A program made the translations under genes and the position numbers. Under the pieces are notes generated by a model, which was not told where the DNA came from, did no database searches, and saw only the letters and a program-made list of their open reading frames with translations. Below are positions 1 through 10,246 of a stretch of DNA of 64,000 bases, in pieces (within the stretch, counting starts at the first letter, position 1; each line of letters begins with the position of its first letter). The DNA comes from Plantago ovata (lineage: Eukaryota > Streptophyta > Magnoliopsida > Lamiales > Plantaginaceae). The DNA lies in contig CM051456.1 of assembly GCA_028274465.1 (NCBI GenBank), positions 101,841,348 to 101,905,347 on the forward strand, read 5' to 3'.

Positions 1-405
1 CATCTGGAGCTCCTCCTGAGTGAAATTATCCGGGTAGTTCTTGTGAGGGTTTTTGAGCCGGTAAAACAAGCTTTCAGCATACTTCTGGCTTTTCCGGCGA
101 GCATTCCGCTTGGCCTCACGTCGTATTTCGGCATTTCCCTCAATTCGGCCGCCGGAAGAGCCCCCAGGCTTGCCTTTGCTTCTTCCAGCGAAAGAACGTA
201 TGTCACGTGGGGGCCGGGAAGTGGCATTGGCATTTGGGGTTTGTTGGAACTGTGACCGGACTGAGAGTGTTCTTTTGGGAGTTTTAACTGGTCTGGGGTG
301 GGTGAACAGGAATGGTGATTTGGGGAGGAAGGAGGAATGGAAGGGGGGGAGAAGGTTTAGGGTATTAGGGATGGAGAAGATGTTGTTTGAGGAGGTGAGA
401 TACAT
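1..405 (-). CDS. 5' part of a gene for a predicted plastid-targeted protein (runs off the window)
   Basis: Reading leftward from the ATG at 403-405 there is an open frame of 135 codons to the window edge. Residues 1 to about 55 are rich in Ser, Thr, Pro and Arg and poor in acidic residues (start MYLTSSNNIFSIPNTLNLLP), as in a chloroplast transit peptide. A Gly/Ser/Arg-rich stretch (RSFAGRSKGKPGGSSGG) follows, then a basic helix-like segment (EIRREAKRNARRKSQKYAES) leading into LFYRLKNPHKNYPDNF. I do not recognise the family. The inverted copy at 60607-62103 shows what follows: a conserved Trp/Tyr-rich region and an acidic tail. Unlike that copy, this one keeps its frame and its arginine codons, so it is the likelier functional copy. 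The start is the first Met of the frame and begins the transit-like segment. Function is unknown. Confidence 0.72.
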   Translation of the reverse strand, partial: MYLTSSNNIFSIPNTLNLLPPFHSSFLPKSPFLFTHPRPVKTPKRTLSVRSQFQQTPNANATSRPPRDIRSFAGRSKGKPGGSSGGRIEGNAEIRREAKRNARRKSQKYAESLFYRLKNPHKNYPDNFTQEELQM

Positions 406-898
406 ACTAAGTTGCTTGCTTGATTGCCCCAAAATTAATTATTTCTTCTTCTTGTTTGTTCAGTTAAACTATTCTATTCCTATTTCCTACATAAAAGATA
501 CCATCAAAGAGTCATCATCATCATCAGCTCCAATCACAAACCTTATCACAATCAACAATAAAATATGGAAAACTGAACCAAAATTAACAACTTATGTTTA
601 CAAGTCTACCTGAATGACAACAACATTTGCATTCATATCATATCATATCATATCCTTTATCTTTATTATGTGCGAATACAATTTGAACCAGTACTAAATT
701 AATCTATATCCTAAAGTTGAGAGAAGGCAACTTCAAAAATTGGGAACATGAAAAATCAAAGTAAGAGAAAAAAGAAAGGTATATAGATATAGAGTGTACC
801 TATCTATAAGTATGAGACTTGGATCGTTAATTGAAAGCGGCGTGGGTTTATGCGGAGAACAACCACCGGCGTGGGTTTATGCGGAGAACAACCACCGA
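406..898 (-). promoter_or_regulatory. 5' flank/5' UTR of the left gene copy, shared with 60150-60606
   Basis: Read on the minus strand, this stretch matches the DNA upstream of the right gene copy with small differences. Shared marks include a run of ATATC repeats (about 635-655), a TATAGATA-rich block (about 780-815) and a CCGCATAAACCC motif. The match fades near 890. It probably holds the promoter and 5' leader, possibly with an intron; no clear TATA box could be assigned. Confidence 0.5.
840..897. repeat. 29-bp tandem duplication
   Basis: Two perfect 29-bp units (840-868 and 869-897) begin GCGTGGGTTTATG and end ACAACCACCG. The inverted right copy has only one related unit, so the duplication is specific to the left arm. 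It lies where homology between the two arms stops. Confidence 0.9.
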
Positions 899-1493
899 CA
901 AAGCAAACGGGGCACGAGCAGAGCAGGCGGGAGAGTTAAAAAACGGAGCAGAGGTTGTTGATGATGACGAATGGTGATGATGACTGTTCGGTGGTGATGA
1001 TGATGAAAACAGATGATGAATGGTGATTGATGATGCGCACGGTGATGATGATGATTAATGGTGAGGGATGATGATCGTTGATGATGAAGATGATGGGTTC
1101 CGGTGGTGGTTCGTGGTGGACGATGAAGATGAGCTGGTGAGGAGGTGAGTGACGAAGAAGATGATGATGGTTTCAGTTGGGAGAAGAAGAAACAAAATGC
1201 AGTCTTCTTTCTTTGTTCTCTGTGGTTGTAAGATGGGCTTGACTGAACTTGCAAGACTGGGCCACGACTTGGGCCACGGAATAGATCAGAAAATAGGCCA
1301 TGAGTCAGCTTACAATCTAAATTGCTATCTAGCCCAAAGAAATTTCGTAATTTCTGTCCAATAATCAATCAAGTAGGCTTTCAAATTTGATTTTTCGAAC
1401 GTAGAAGTTAATCGGATAGTTAAAAATAATAAAATTAATTATTACTTAGAAAATTAACTAATTAAATAAATTGATAAAATACGGGATGTTACA
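899..1493 (-). mobile_element. LTR-like fragment of another retroelement
   Basis: On the minus strand the segment starts TGTAACATCCCGTATTTTAT, a terminus common in plant LTR elements, exactly where the gypsy coding sequence breaks off (1493/1494). It contains GGGCC-type blocks and, at about 955-1170, a GAT/ATG trinucleotide-rich tract. No second terminus or target duplication is visible. It looks like a truncated LTR that interrupts the gypsy element; the family is not assigned. Confidence 0.4.
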
Positions 1494-1499
1494 GGTTTT

Positions 1500-3273
1500 G
1501 ATAAAAGTGGAGGGGAGAGTAGATACTCTTTGAGCTTTTTGAAGGCTTCCTCGCATTCTTTCGTCCACTCGAAGTGGTTGCTCTTTCTCAAAACTTTGAA
1601 GAATGGGAGATTTTTCTCGGCGGATCTCGAGATGGATCTACTTAACGCGATCGATTTCCCTACCAACTGTTGTACCTCATTGATGGTTTGGGGTTGAGGC
1701 AGATCAAGGATTGCCTTGATTTCTCGGGGTTTGCTTCTATTCCTCTCTCCGTTACCATGTAACCGGGGAATTTCCCACCTTTAACTCCGAAGGTACACTT
1801 CCCCGAATTGAGCTTCATGTCATACTTCCTCAAAATCGAGAAGCATTTTGCCAGGTAACCTACATGTTGCTCATCGGTCTTACTCTTGACTAGCATATCA
1901 TCAACATATGCTTTCATTGTTTTACCGAGCTCTTCTTTGAACATTTTGTTAACATCCCTTTGGTAGGTCGATCCAGCGTTTTTGAGGCCGAAAGGCATCA
2001 CGTTGAAGCAATACACATTTCCGTTTGCGAAGAAGGCGGTTTTGGGTACATCATCCTTGGCCATTTTGACTTGGTAGAATCCTTGGTATGCATCCATGAA
2101 ACTCAAGAGGGCACATCCTGCTGTGGAATCGACCAGTTGGTCGATCCGGGGAAGCGAGTAAGGATCCTTCGGGCAAAACTTGTTGAGTCTTGTGAATTTG
2201 TTGCACATTCTCCACTTGTCGGGTCCCTTCTCCACGAGGACTACGTTGCAAACCCAGTCAGAGTATCTCACTTCTTTGATGTGACCGGCCTTGAGAAATC
2301 TTTGGACTTCTACTTCAATGATGGCAATGTCTTCCGCACTGAAGTCTCTTCGCTTTTCTCGAATATGGGTGATTGACGGGTCAACGTTCAGACGGTGAAC
2401 CGCGACCCTTGGGTCGATCCCTTTGAGGTCCTCGGTACTCCACGCGAAGATGTCGTTGTTATCTTTCAAACATTGAATGAGTTTCATTCTCAATTCTGTA
2501 GTCATCTCGGTACCAATTTTCGTAACCTTGTCGGCACTTCCTTCGACAATTTGAATTTCTTCGAGGGTTTCTCTTGCTTCAATCTTGTTTTCCTCGAAGA
2601 ATTTCTTCTTCTTGGAAGAGGGTGGTATTGGGGGTATAACCTGATACTCCTCGAGCTCCTTGACAGCTCCTACTAGGGTATCTCTCTCTTTCTTTTGAGT
2701 TGCTTTCCTTCGTCTAAGTGACGGACTTGGCTTTTTTGACTTTTTCTTCACTCGCCGAACCGTATAAAAACGGTAAGGAGCGTTGTGAACAAGAGGCTGC
2801 TCCTCGAGTGATTGGCCTAGATTTGACTCTCCAATGGCAACCTTGGAAGTGAACTTGGATGACATGCTGTAGCATTCCCATGCCTCTCTTATGTCTCCTA
2901 CTTCTTGTCCAATCCCAAATGGAGTGGGGAACTTCAACTTGTTGTGGACTGTAGACACTACGGCTCGGAACTGGGAGAGGCCGGGTCTACCCAAGAATGC
3001 GAAGTAATCAAAAGGCATATCTACGACCACGAAGGGGATATGTTGAGTTACTCTTCGCGGAGAACTTCCCATTGAGACCGTCAAGTTGATCATTCCGATG
3101 GGCATGATGGGTTGTCCTCCAAAGCCTACCAGGGCGCTCCTCACTTCTTTAAGACCTTCCCTTGGATTCATTTGCATCCTATTCAAAGTTCCCGTGAAGA
3201 TCAAGTTAGCCGAACATCCGGTGTCGACGAGGATCCTTCCTAAGTTGTAGGATTGAACATCAAGGGATACCAC
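1500..3273 (-). pseudogene. Gypsy protease and reverse transcriptase region (fossil)
   Basis: The N-terminal part carries an aspartic protease motif (LVDTGCSANLIF). It is followed by a Lys-rich linker and a reverse transcriptase with HRLNVDPS, KWRMCNKFTRLNKFCPKD, SFMDAYQGFYQVKM, MPFGLKNAGSTYQR and the catalytic AYVDDMLVKS. The order protease-RT with the YVDDMLVKS form is typical of Tat elements. The region ends soon after the RT thumb/RNase H connection (PPLLSKP). It is a broken fossil. Confidence 0.85.
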
Positions 3274-3740
3274 TAGCGGAACACATGGGTCATAGATGTT
3301 TCCTCTTCCGGCGTGCCTTAGAGGTATCTCACTATCATCAAAGAGATGACGTTGGTTCCTGGTTGTGCAACTTGTGCATACTTCACATCTCTGATTATGA
3401 GATTATCGGTTGTGATTTCCCTCTGATTTCGAGTGTCGCCTCCCGCGGGTCCTCCGGCAATCGTAAGGGTGTGGATGCTTCCGTTCACGGGACGGTTTTC
3501 ATAATTGTTATAATTATGAATATCATCGTAATGAGGATTCCCTTGGGGGTGGTGCTCGATCCCCACTTATGGTGGCGGAGGGAGGATCGTTAGAGGTTCT
3601 TTCTTCCGCATATAGTTGACCAACTGCCCATTGCGTATCATCCTCTCAATTTCGTTTCTGAGCTCGACGCACTCATCAGAGGTATGTCCCTTTCCTTTGT
3701 GAAACTGGCAAAATTTCTCCGAACTTTTGTTCTTTCGGTT

Positions 3741-5375
3741 TTATTGGATTGGAGGTGGCCAAGAGACATCTAGCTTCCTCGAGACTATATAGTTCAAGAT
3801 GTCGGATCTTGGTCTATTTAAGTCCGTGTAGTTGCTATATCTCCTCGGAGGAGACCTCCTCGGAGGGGACCTCCTCGGAGGGGACCTCTTGTCTCGAAAC
3901 TCGTTCCTCGAGGGACCCTCTCTGATCAAACCATGCTTTTGATATCTTCTTTGCTTTCCGGGATTTTGTGGCCGAGGAGGGTATTCCTTCTCTTTTTCTT
4001 TTTCCTTCCCTTTTTTTTTGGGAGGATTGGTTCTTACCGTGACTGTTTTTCGGAATTCCTCAGCCTCGAGGAAATCCTTGCAAACTTTTGCTAGTTGAGC
4101 TTCATTCTCTACACACGATGCTGAGAGCACCTCTTGGAACTTGACATTGGTAGTGTTACCATACAGGTATTCTTTTCTCTCATTGATCGAGTGATCTTCA
4201 ACTTGGAGGGCTGCTTCATGAAAACGATTGATGAAGTCCCTCAACTCTTCATTGTTTTTCTGAACAATTTTGGCCAAGTATCTCACTCTTATCTTGGTGT
4301 TCATGACCTTCTCAAATTGCTTTGAGAATTCTTTGCAGAGATCTCTATAGGACTTGATCGAGCGATGAGGAAGGCGCGACCACCATTTCATGTCTTCTCC
4401 GGAGAGGTTAGCCGGGAAGAGTAGTTCTTTGGTCCTTGAGTTGTGACCATAAGCATCCATTTTGGTACCAAATCTCACCAAGTAATCATTCGGACAACTT
4501 GTTCCATCATAACTTTCGAAAGTAGGGAAGCCTCTTTCGATTTTTGCCTGATGGCTCCTTATCTCGTCTCACAACGGACTTGGATCTTGGTCTTGCTCTT
4601 TTTCTTGCACGGTTCCTCGTAGGGTTTCTATCTGAGCATCAAGTGCGGTTTTTCTTGCGTTGAGTTCCTCCAGAGTGAGCCTCCTCCCCGTGATTGGGTC
4701 GATCAAGGGGGTTACTCAGCTACAGTTCTCAAGGCATTGTTTTCCGCCACCGCTTCGGGTTGGTTCTGAGGAGTTTCTTGGTTGGGCGTGACTTGGTTAG
4801 GGACAGTGGGTGGTGTAGCGACCACCTGAGCTTGGTTTTCTTGCGGAGCCACATTTTGCAGTGATGCGCGTATCCTCCTATCAATTAGATCCCTCAAATT
4901 ATCCGGGGCACCTTGTGGTCCCAACCTAGATTGGACTCTTGAAGGTCCAAGTCGAGATTGGATCAGCCTCGTGTTGGCTCTTGAATGTGCCTCATCTTGT
5001 ACTATAGGTGCTCTTGCTTGGGATTGACGAGGGGCTACCAAAGTATCACGAGGTTGCTCCTGTACTTGGACTTGTGGTACTCCTCGAGCTTGGAGCTCTG
5101 CATTGACTCTAGCAGCATCATTGTCTCCTACGTATCCTTGCAAAGTAAGAAGGAACAAGCCGTATTGAGCTTCGCCCATCCCAAAGTCTGATGGTCGGAC
5201 TACACGTCCATTAGGAAGGGTGAAGTTCAATGCGGCTGGCTGAGGAGGATTCACTGCTACGGGAGGAGGATTAATTGCTACTTGAGGAGGCTGCCCTCTC
5301 GGCGCGATGTTGTTTGTGACTCTCAACGCTCCATAAGAACTTCCAACCGGGAAGCCTTGTGGATTATTTTCTCCA
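3741..5375 (-). pseudogene. Gypsy gag region, main part (fossil)
   Basis: It contains a retrotransposon gag domain (FPANLSGEDMKWWSRLP, SYRDLCKEFSKQFE, NNEELRDFINRFHEAAL) and a tandem 15-bp repeat near 3841-3892 encoding RSPPR units. The N-terminal part (about 4712-5375) is Pro/Gln-rich. The gag start lies beyond Copia-1 at 15537. Some frame breaks are present. Confidence 0.8.
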
Positions 5376-5380
5376 GATCT
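5376..5380. repeat. Target-site duplication of Copia-1, left (gatct)
   Basis: The five bases gatct directly precede the TGATAG start of the 5' LTR and recur at 15338-15342 after the TTACA end of the 3' LTR. The duplication lies in gypsy gag sequence and marks the insertion. Confidence 0.95.
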
Positions 5381-7467
5381 TGATAGTGTATATGTCCTAG
5401 AGACAGTCCTTACTAAGGGCATGGTGCCCTTATAGAGGGCATATATGTACTATTACACAGGTCAACGTAATATAATATATGTTTGTTGCATTTTTACTAT
5501 TGAGTATCGCTTTCATATTTATATTACACCAGGCATGCAGCATGTCATATCTATATTACTGTCTGTATTGATATTAAACATGTCCCCTCGAATAGATGAC
5601 CGATCACACAGATAGTGGGAGCTATGTGAGTTATCATCTATCTCAAACTCTCCCTAGTCGAGGTTCATCTCGGATGTGGGGGTCTGAATGAACCAGACAA
5701 GACTAGTATGCGTGGAGGTTATACTTGTTGGAGCAAGTGTGAGCCGATCCCACCACCACGGAACGGATTGTTGGACAATCGAGAAACGTTCCCATAACTG
5801 CGCATAGTTGTTCGAAGAAGCTTTATCGAACAATGGAAGTACCCACCGGACACTCCCATCGATGTATACTCTACACCGAAGTGTCTATGGGAACCGGTGA
5901 GTTGTCGAAGTGATGCCAGTCGTCCTTTGTACTTACAGGACTTTATCATCACATTTGTTGGCCCATATCCTTGGTGGACCCGTCGATGTCAGCTCTGAAT
6001 AAGCAGCTGACCTAAGACACGATCCAGGATTATGGCTACATACAAATGGGGGTGATAAGTGATTCTGTGAAGGATTCATCTCTCAAGTGTAGCACAGGAG
6101 AGCACTGCTCATAGTCTTCATAGTTGTGTTGGTAAAGTCACTGGCCAGTGCAAATGATATATTATGATGGTCATAAGTATATCTTAACCAAGCAACTCCC
6201 TGAGACACCCGTGGATGTATTATTGGGATAGACACTTCATCGATCCTAGATACATTCGAGCAAGTCAGATGAAGGGACGTTACCATCGCCGCGTTGAGCG
6301 CAACAGGCTTCGCAACGAAAGGGTTAGCTTTGAGAAACCTCTCAAACGTCCTCACGTATTAATATTGCAAATGGAACCGTCTAGGAATTCCATGTTGCCT
6401 AGTCTAGGACTTGCTTAATACGATGAGGCCCTATGGGTCACACTATGTGGTGATTCAGCCTATCAGAATATCCTTGAAGATGGAATCGCAATTAATTTGG
6501 AATTAATTGTGATTGATGGATTATAATTGATTTGGAATTAATTATAATATTTGGTGGCTCAATTAATAATTTGGAATTATTAATTGAATTGGCTAATTAA
6601 TTGTATTTTATATAAATACAGTTAAAGATTATATTTTGGAAATATAATGGAGGTTTGATTTGAAAGGATATGTTAATTTAGAATTAACATATGCACTTGG
6701 GCAAAATCTACTTGGAGTTTGAATTGCCTTAGAACTATAAGTGGGTCCCAAAATTGAGACCCACCTACTGTCCCTAGGAGGCGCGCGCGCGCCATGATGG
6801 ATAAGGGGAAGGAGTTCGACTCCTTCCTCTATTAGAAGTCCAAGGGATAAGTTAGATTTTCCTAATTGAGTTTTGATTTGATTGGGAATGAATCTAGACT
6901 TGATATTGGTTTCCTTGTGCGATAAGAATTAGATTCTTATTCCTTTACGAAGTCTAATTGCTTATGCTTTAGGCTTCTATAGACTACTATATATAGTGGA
7001 CTATTAGATAGCATTTTACACACAGTTTCAGACAAAGACTTTCACAGTTATTCTACCCAATTTTCTTAGAGAAAATAAAAGCTCTCCCCTCCTCTTTAGC
7101 CACCCGCGCGCGCCACCTCACCGGAGGAATCGCCGCCCCATCTTCTTGGTCACACAAAGAATATCCTAGCATTTTTTCCGATAGGCTGTTCATCCGTGGA
7201 TACCAAGGTTGAGGTTCTAGGAGCTGAAAACTAACTCTTATTGTCTTGCAGATATACAGAGTATTGTAGATATCTTCGACTTCGACAAGGAGAAGATACA
7301 CCGGAATATTACGAAGACTTGGAAGCTGCTTTGGAAGTAAGGTTAGTCTTCTAATTGACGTATTTATATATATACGACATATGCATAATCAATTAACCTG
7401 TATGTTAAGAAATTTTTTGAAATTCCGCTCCGTACCCTAGGGGTAACTCTGACCATATTTTCTTACA
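5381..7467 (+). repeat. Copia-1 5' LTR
   Basis: The LTR runs from TGATAGTGTATATG to TTTTCTTACA, 2,087 bp. It contains a near-perfect 24-bp palindrome (6741-6764), an alternating GC run (about 6781-6792) and a TATA box (6987-6995). It matches 13266-15337 and, in reverse, 62104-63230. Confidence 0.95.
6987..6995 (+). promoter_or_regulatory. Predicted TATA box of the Copia-1 LTR
   Basis: CTATATATA lies about 480 bp before the LTR end, with an ACACACAG-type start region about 30 bp downstream. The same box occurs in the 3' LTR near 14862. This would place the U3/R boundary around 7020. Confidence 0.6.
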
Positions 7468-7468
7468 G

Positions 7469-7486
7469 TGGTATCAGAGCCAGGTT
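7469..7486 (+). other. Primer-binding site of Copia-1 (initiator-Met tRNA)
   Basis: TGGTATCAGAGCCAGGTT begins two bases after the LTR end and is complementary to the 3' end of plant initiator methionine tRNA over 18 bases. This is the usual copia primer. Confidence 0.93.
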
Positions 7487-7636
7487 AATTGATTACGTAT
7501 ATATATTGTATGATTTTGTAGATATGTGGATGCAATTGATTCTATGATAAATTCGATTTTCAAAAGTTTTGTTTTTTATATAAATTTAGAATTTATATTT
7601 TTCAAAAAAAAAAAAAAATTATATATATATATTTTT

Positions 7637-7950
7637 CCGGACCAGGCCGACGCAGACGGCGGCCGGCCGCCTGCGTGCCGCAGGCCCCCGGGCCCGGGAG
7701 GCCTACGGGACGCAGGCGCCCAGCGCCTGCAGCCGCAGGCGTTCGGGCGTCGTAGGCGCCGTGCCCGCGGCACGGGCGCTAGGCGCCCATGTACCGCGGG
7801 CACCCGGGTACCTGCGTGACGCAGGTACCCGGAGCCTGCAGACGCAGGCGCCCGGCGCGGGGCGCCTGCACCCGAGGCACCGGTGCCCGCGTGCCGCGGG
7901 CGCCGGGCGCCCGGGGCCGCATGCACCGGGGGGGACGGTCCCGTCCCCCG
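7637..7950 (+). other. GC-rich hairpin cluster in the Copia-1 leader
   Basis: This 314-bp block of about 80% GC is flanked on both sides by A/T-rich runs (poly-A and TATATA). It is a chain of perfect inverted repeats: 7669-7685 (6 bp), 7712-7730 (8 bp, loop cca), 7759-7775 (7 bp), 7804-7832 (13 bp, loop tga), 7834-7849 (6 bp), 7885-7901 (7 bp, loop tgc) and 7930-7949 (8 bp). Both strands have open frames here, but only because of composition. It is probably a strongly folded part of the leader RNA; its role is unknown. Confidence 0.75.
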
Positions 7951-8438
7951 TTTTTCAAAAAAAAAATAAAAATTTATATATATTTTCGGGTTGGACCCAA
8001 AATCGAATTTTTGAAAGTTTTGAGGATTGAATTTTATATTTGGAATATAAATATGATTTAATTGTAATTGTTTTAAACTAGAGGGGTTAAATTTAATTAG
8101 TATAAAGTTAAAGGGCTTATTTGTAATTTATCAATTTATTGTTTATTGCAAATTAGTCCTTCTACTTTTGAATTTTAAATTTAACACCTCCAAGGTTTTT
8201 AAAATTACAATTAAGTCCTTCGGGTTTTCGAAAATTGCTACTTGGTCAATAGAAATTTCGATTATTCAATCTAGTCCAAATTTTCAATTATTTCATAGAG
8301 ATTATAAGTATGGGATTATAATTTTCATAATGAAATTATGAAGTCATTTGTCATCCACATAGGCTACCACTTGTTTCATATGCTCTATATGCTATTGTTT
8401 GACAATGCATGTTTAAATACCATGTATTTTACATTCCG
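7951..8438 (+). other. AT-rich leader segment of Copia-1, no gene seen
   Basis: This is untranslated leader between the GC-rich cluster and the hairpin array. It is A/T-rich with poly-A and TATATA runs. I see no open frame with recognisable domains and no strong inverted repeat. Confidence 0.6.
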
Positions 8439-8610
8439 TTCGACCGCTATGCATGCGAGGGTAGGTGGCGCCCTCTTATATGTCGGACCGCATATTTATG
8501 TATGGGTAGGCGGCACCCATTATGTGCTTGACCGCGTTTAGAACTAGAATGGATAGGCGGCATCCATTACGTGTAGACCGTTCATGCATGATGGGTAGGC
8601 GGCGCCCTTA
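8439..8610 (+). ncRNA. Array of four hairpins with a 7-base AGGYGGC loop
   Basis: Four units about 45 bp apart each contain GACCG followed by a small hairpin: 8457-8475 (GAGGGT/GCCCTC), 8502-8520 (ATGGGT/ACCCAT), 8548-8568 (AATGGAT/ATCCATT) and 8593-8607 (GGGT/GCCC). The loop is AGGCGGC in three and AGGTGGC in one. Stem bases change on both sides together, as expected of a conserved RNA structure. It lies in the untranslated leader of Copia-1, before gag. The function is not known; packaging or dimer formation would be plausible. Confidence 0.65.
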
Positions 8611-8752
8611 TTTGTTTGTAGATGACTGATAACAACCCTCAAGCTATAAGCCCCAACCAATATAAGTACAGAAATATATATATGTATGTATTTCTGAGAT
8701 GCTTTCCATAGGGTGCTTTAATTCTGAACTTTCATTGCGTTTTCTTGTATTG

Positions 8753-8964
8753 GCGACCTCGTCTTACAGACTCGCAGTGATCGTCAGATTAGAGTAAGCC
8801 TATGGTTATGACTTACTGCATATTGTATCTAGCGACCTCGATAGGTACAGTATGTAGGGCATCGGGTTAAATTAGATTTAACAACCAAGAGTTGCGTGAC
8901 GCAATTGGATAGTCCTACCGGTCATATTATGCTATGCGACCAGCCCCCGTTGGAGTATAGCATA
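8753..8964 (+). ncRNA. Further leader hairpins of Copia-1
   Basis: Five inverted repeats follow in 210 bp: 8753-8775 (GCGA + GTCT / AGAC + TCGC), 8793-8817 (AGTAAG/CTTACT), 8819-8854 (13 bp with two G-T pairs on the plus-strand RNA), 8890-8906 (7 bp around the loop tga) and 8928-8964 (TATGCTAT/ATAGCATA). GCGACC recurs in or beside three of them (8753, 8832, 8936). The segment is non-coding leader. Confidence 0.5.
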
Positions 8965-9170
8965 GTATGGATTTGGATCTTGGCCACTACGGTAACTTGT
9001 TGGACATTACCCGTATGTTTGTTGTGGGGGCGAACATATGTGAAAATAGTGGGAGCTAAACAGCTAAAGGACCTTGTTGTTTAGTTATGTTGACTGTGTA
9101 TTTAGAAATAATATTTCAATAGTTGATTTATTATTTTCGTTCTATATTATTTCTCCTTAGGATATTAGAA

Positions 9171-10246
9171 ATGGCTATACCGTCCTCCGAGCTTGTTGCC
9201 AACTTGGAGTTGCAAAAGCTAACAGGACCAAACTACGTGGATTGGATCCATGAGGTACGAAAGGTGCTATGGTACAATGAGGTTGAGTACGTCTTGGACG
9301 AACCTATCCCTCCACCTCCCACTGAATTCACTACGGCAACCTATGATTGCTATTATGAACTGGAAGTAGAAAGGGCCGAGTTTGTAAAGAACTTGTTGCT
9401 GAATGCTATGTCTGACAATATGGTTGGACCATGTCGAGACAAGGAACCATATGAGATTGTGAAATATCTCTCCTCATTCTTGGATGCTCCAAGGATGTGT
9501 GAAGGGTTCGAAGCTATCAAGATCATGCTTATCAAAAGGCTTGGGACAGAAGAGCTGTCGCCTGAACAAGTTACGTCGTTGATTGACTTTCTCTTACAAC
9601 TTGTTGGATATGGCTTAGAGCTAGAAGCTAACGCTTCCATTATCTTGATCGTGCAAAGATTGTTGCAATCTATTCACAATCCCAATGTTGGGGTAGCAAC
9701 AGAGATGATTACTGAGAGACCCATTGTCAACAGATTCCCAAGGGTCAATCGTAGACCCAAAAGGAAGAGGGGTGGCAAGAATGGGCGCTATCGTAGGATG
9801 GATGAATTTCGACTTAGGATCGAGATTTGTCTCTATTGCAAACTCAAGGGCCACTGGAAGAAAGATTGCCCTAAGCTTAGGGCAGATCAAGCTAAGAAGC
9901 CACCGGCTTCTAGCTCAGGTATGTTTGTTATTGAAATGAACATGACTACTTTTGACTCCAATGGTTGGGTATTAGATACAGCCTGTGGCTCGCACATTTA
10001 TAATAATGTGCAAGGGGCCATTGAACACAGGCTAGTCAAGCAAGGTGAAATCGACTTGCATGTTGGGAACAACAATCCAGTTGAAGCCAAACGCGTTGGA
10101 CGCTGCAAGATAGATTTACCATCAGGACAATGTTTGGAACTTGATAACGTTTATTTTGTTTCATCCATTGTTAGAAATATTATTTCCATTCCATTGTTGG
10201 ACAATTTGGGTTTTCCTAATAATACTTGTTATTTTTTTATTGAATG
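9171..10246 (+). pseudogene. Copia-1 gag and protease (fossil)
   Basis: The likely start is MAIPSSELVANLELQKLTG at 9171. The gag domain is followed by a basic stretch, a CCHC zinc knuckle (CLYCKLKGHWKKDC), and an aspartic-protease motif in the form WVLDTACGSHI with the family's downstream VGNNNPVEAKRVG. The longer frame upstream of 9171 is leader. This is the first coding block of the element. Confidence 0.88.

Noticed and set aside
877-1368. His-rich open frame on the minus strand
   Set aside because: It follows from a GAT/ATG trinucleotide tract in an LTR-like fragment; no domain, and the codon pattern is repeat-driven.
5719-6418. Small frames in the Copia-1 LTRs (also at 13604-14302)
   Set aside because: They lie within LTR sequence, lack domains, and appear in both LTRs only because these are copies.
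7526-8061. Overlapping Pro/Arg/Ala-rich frames on both strands
   Set aside because: Open only because the block is about 80% GC with few stop codons; it lies in the untranslated leader of Copia-1.
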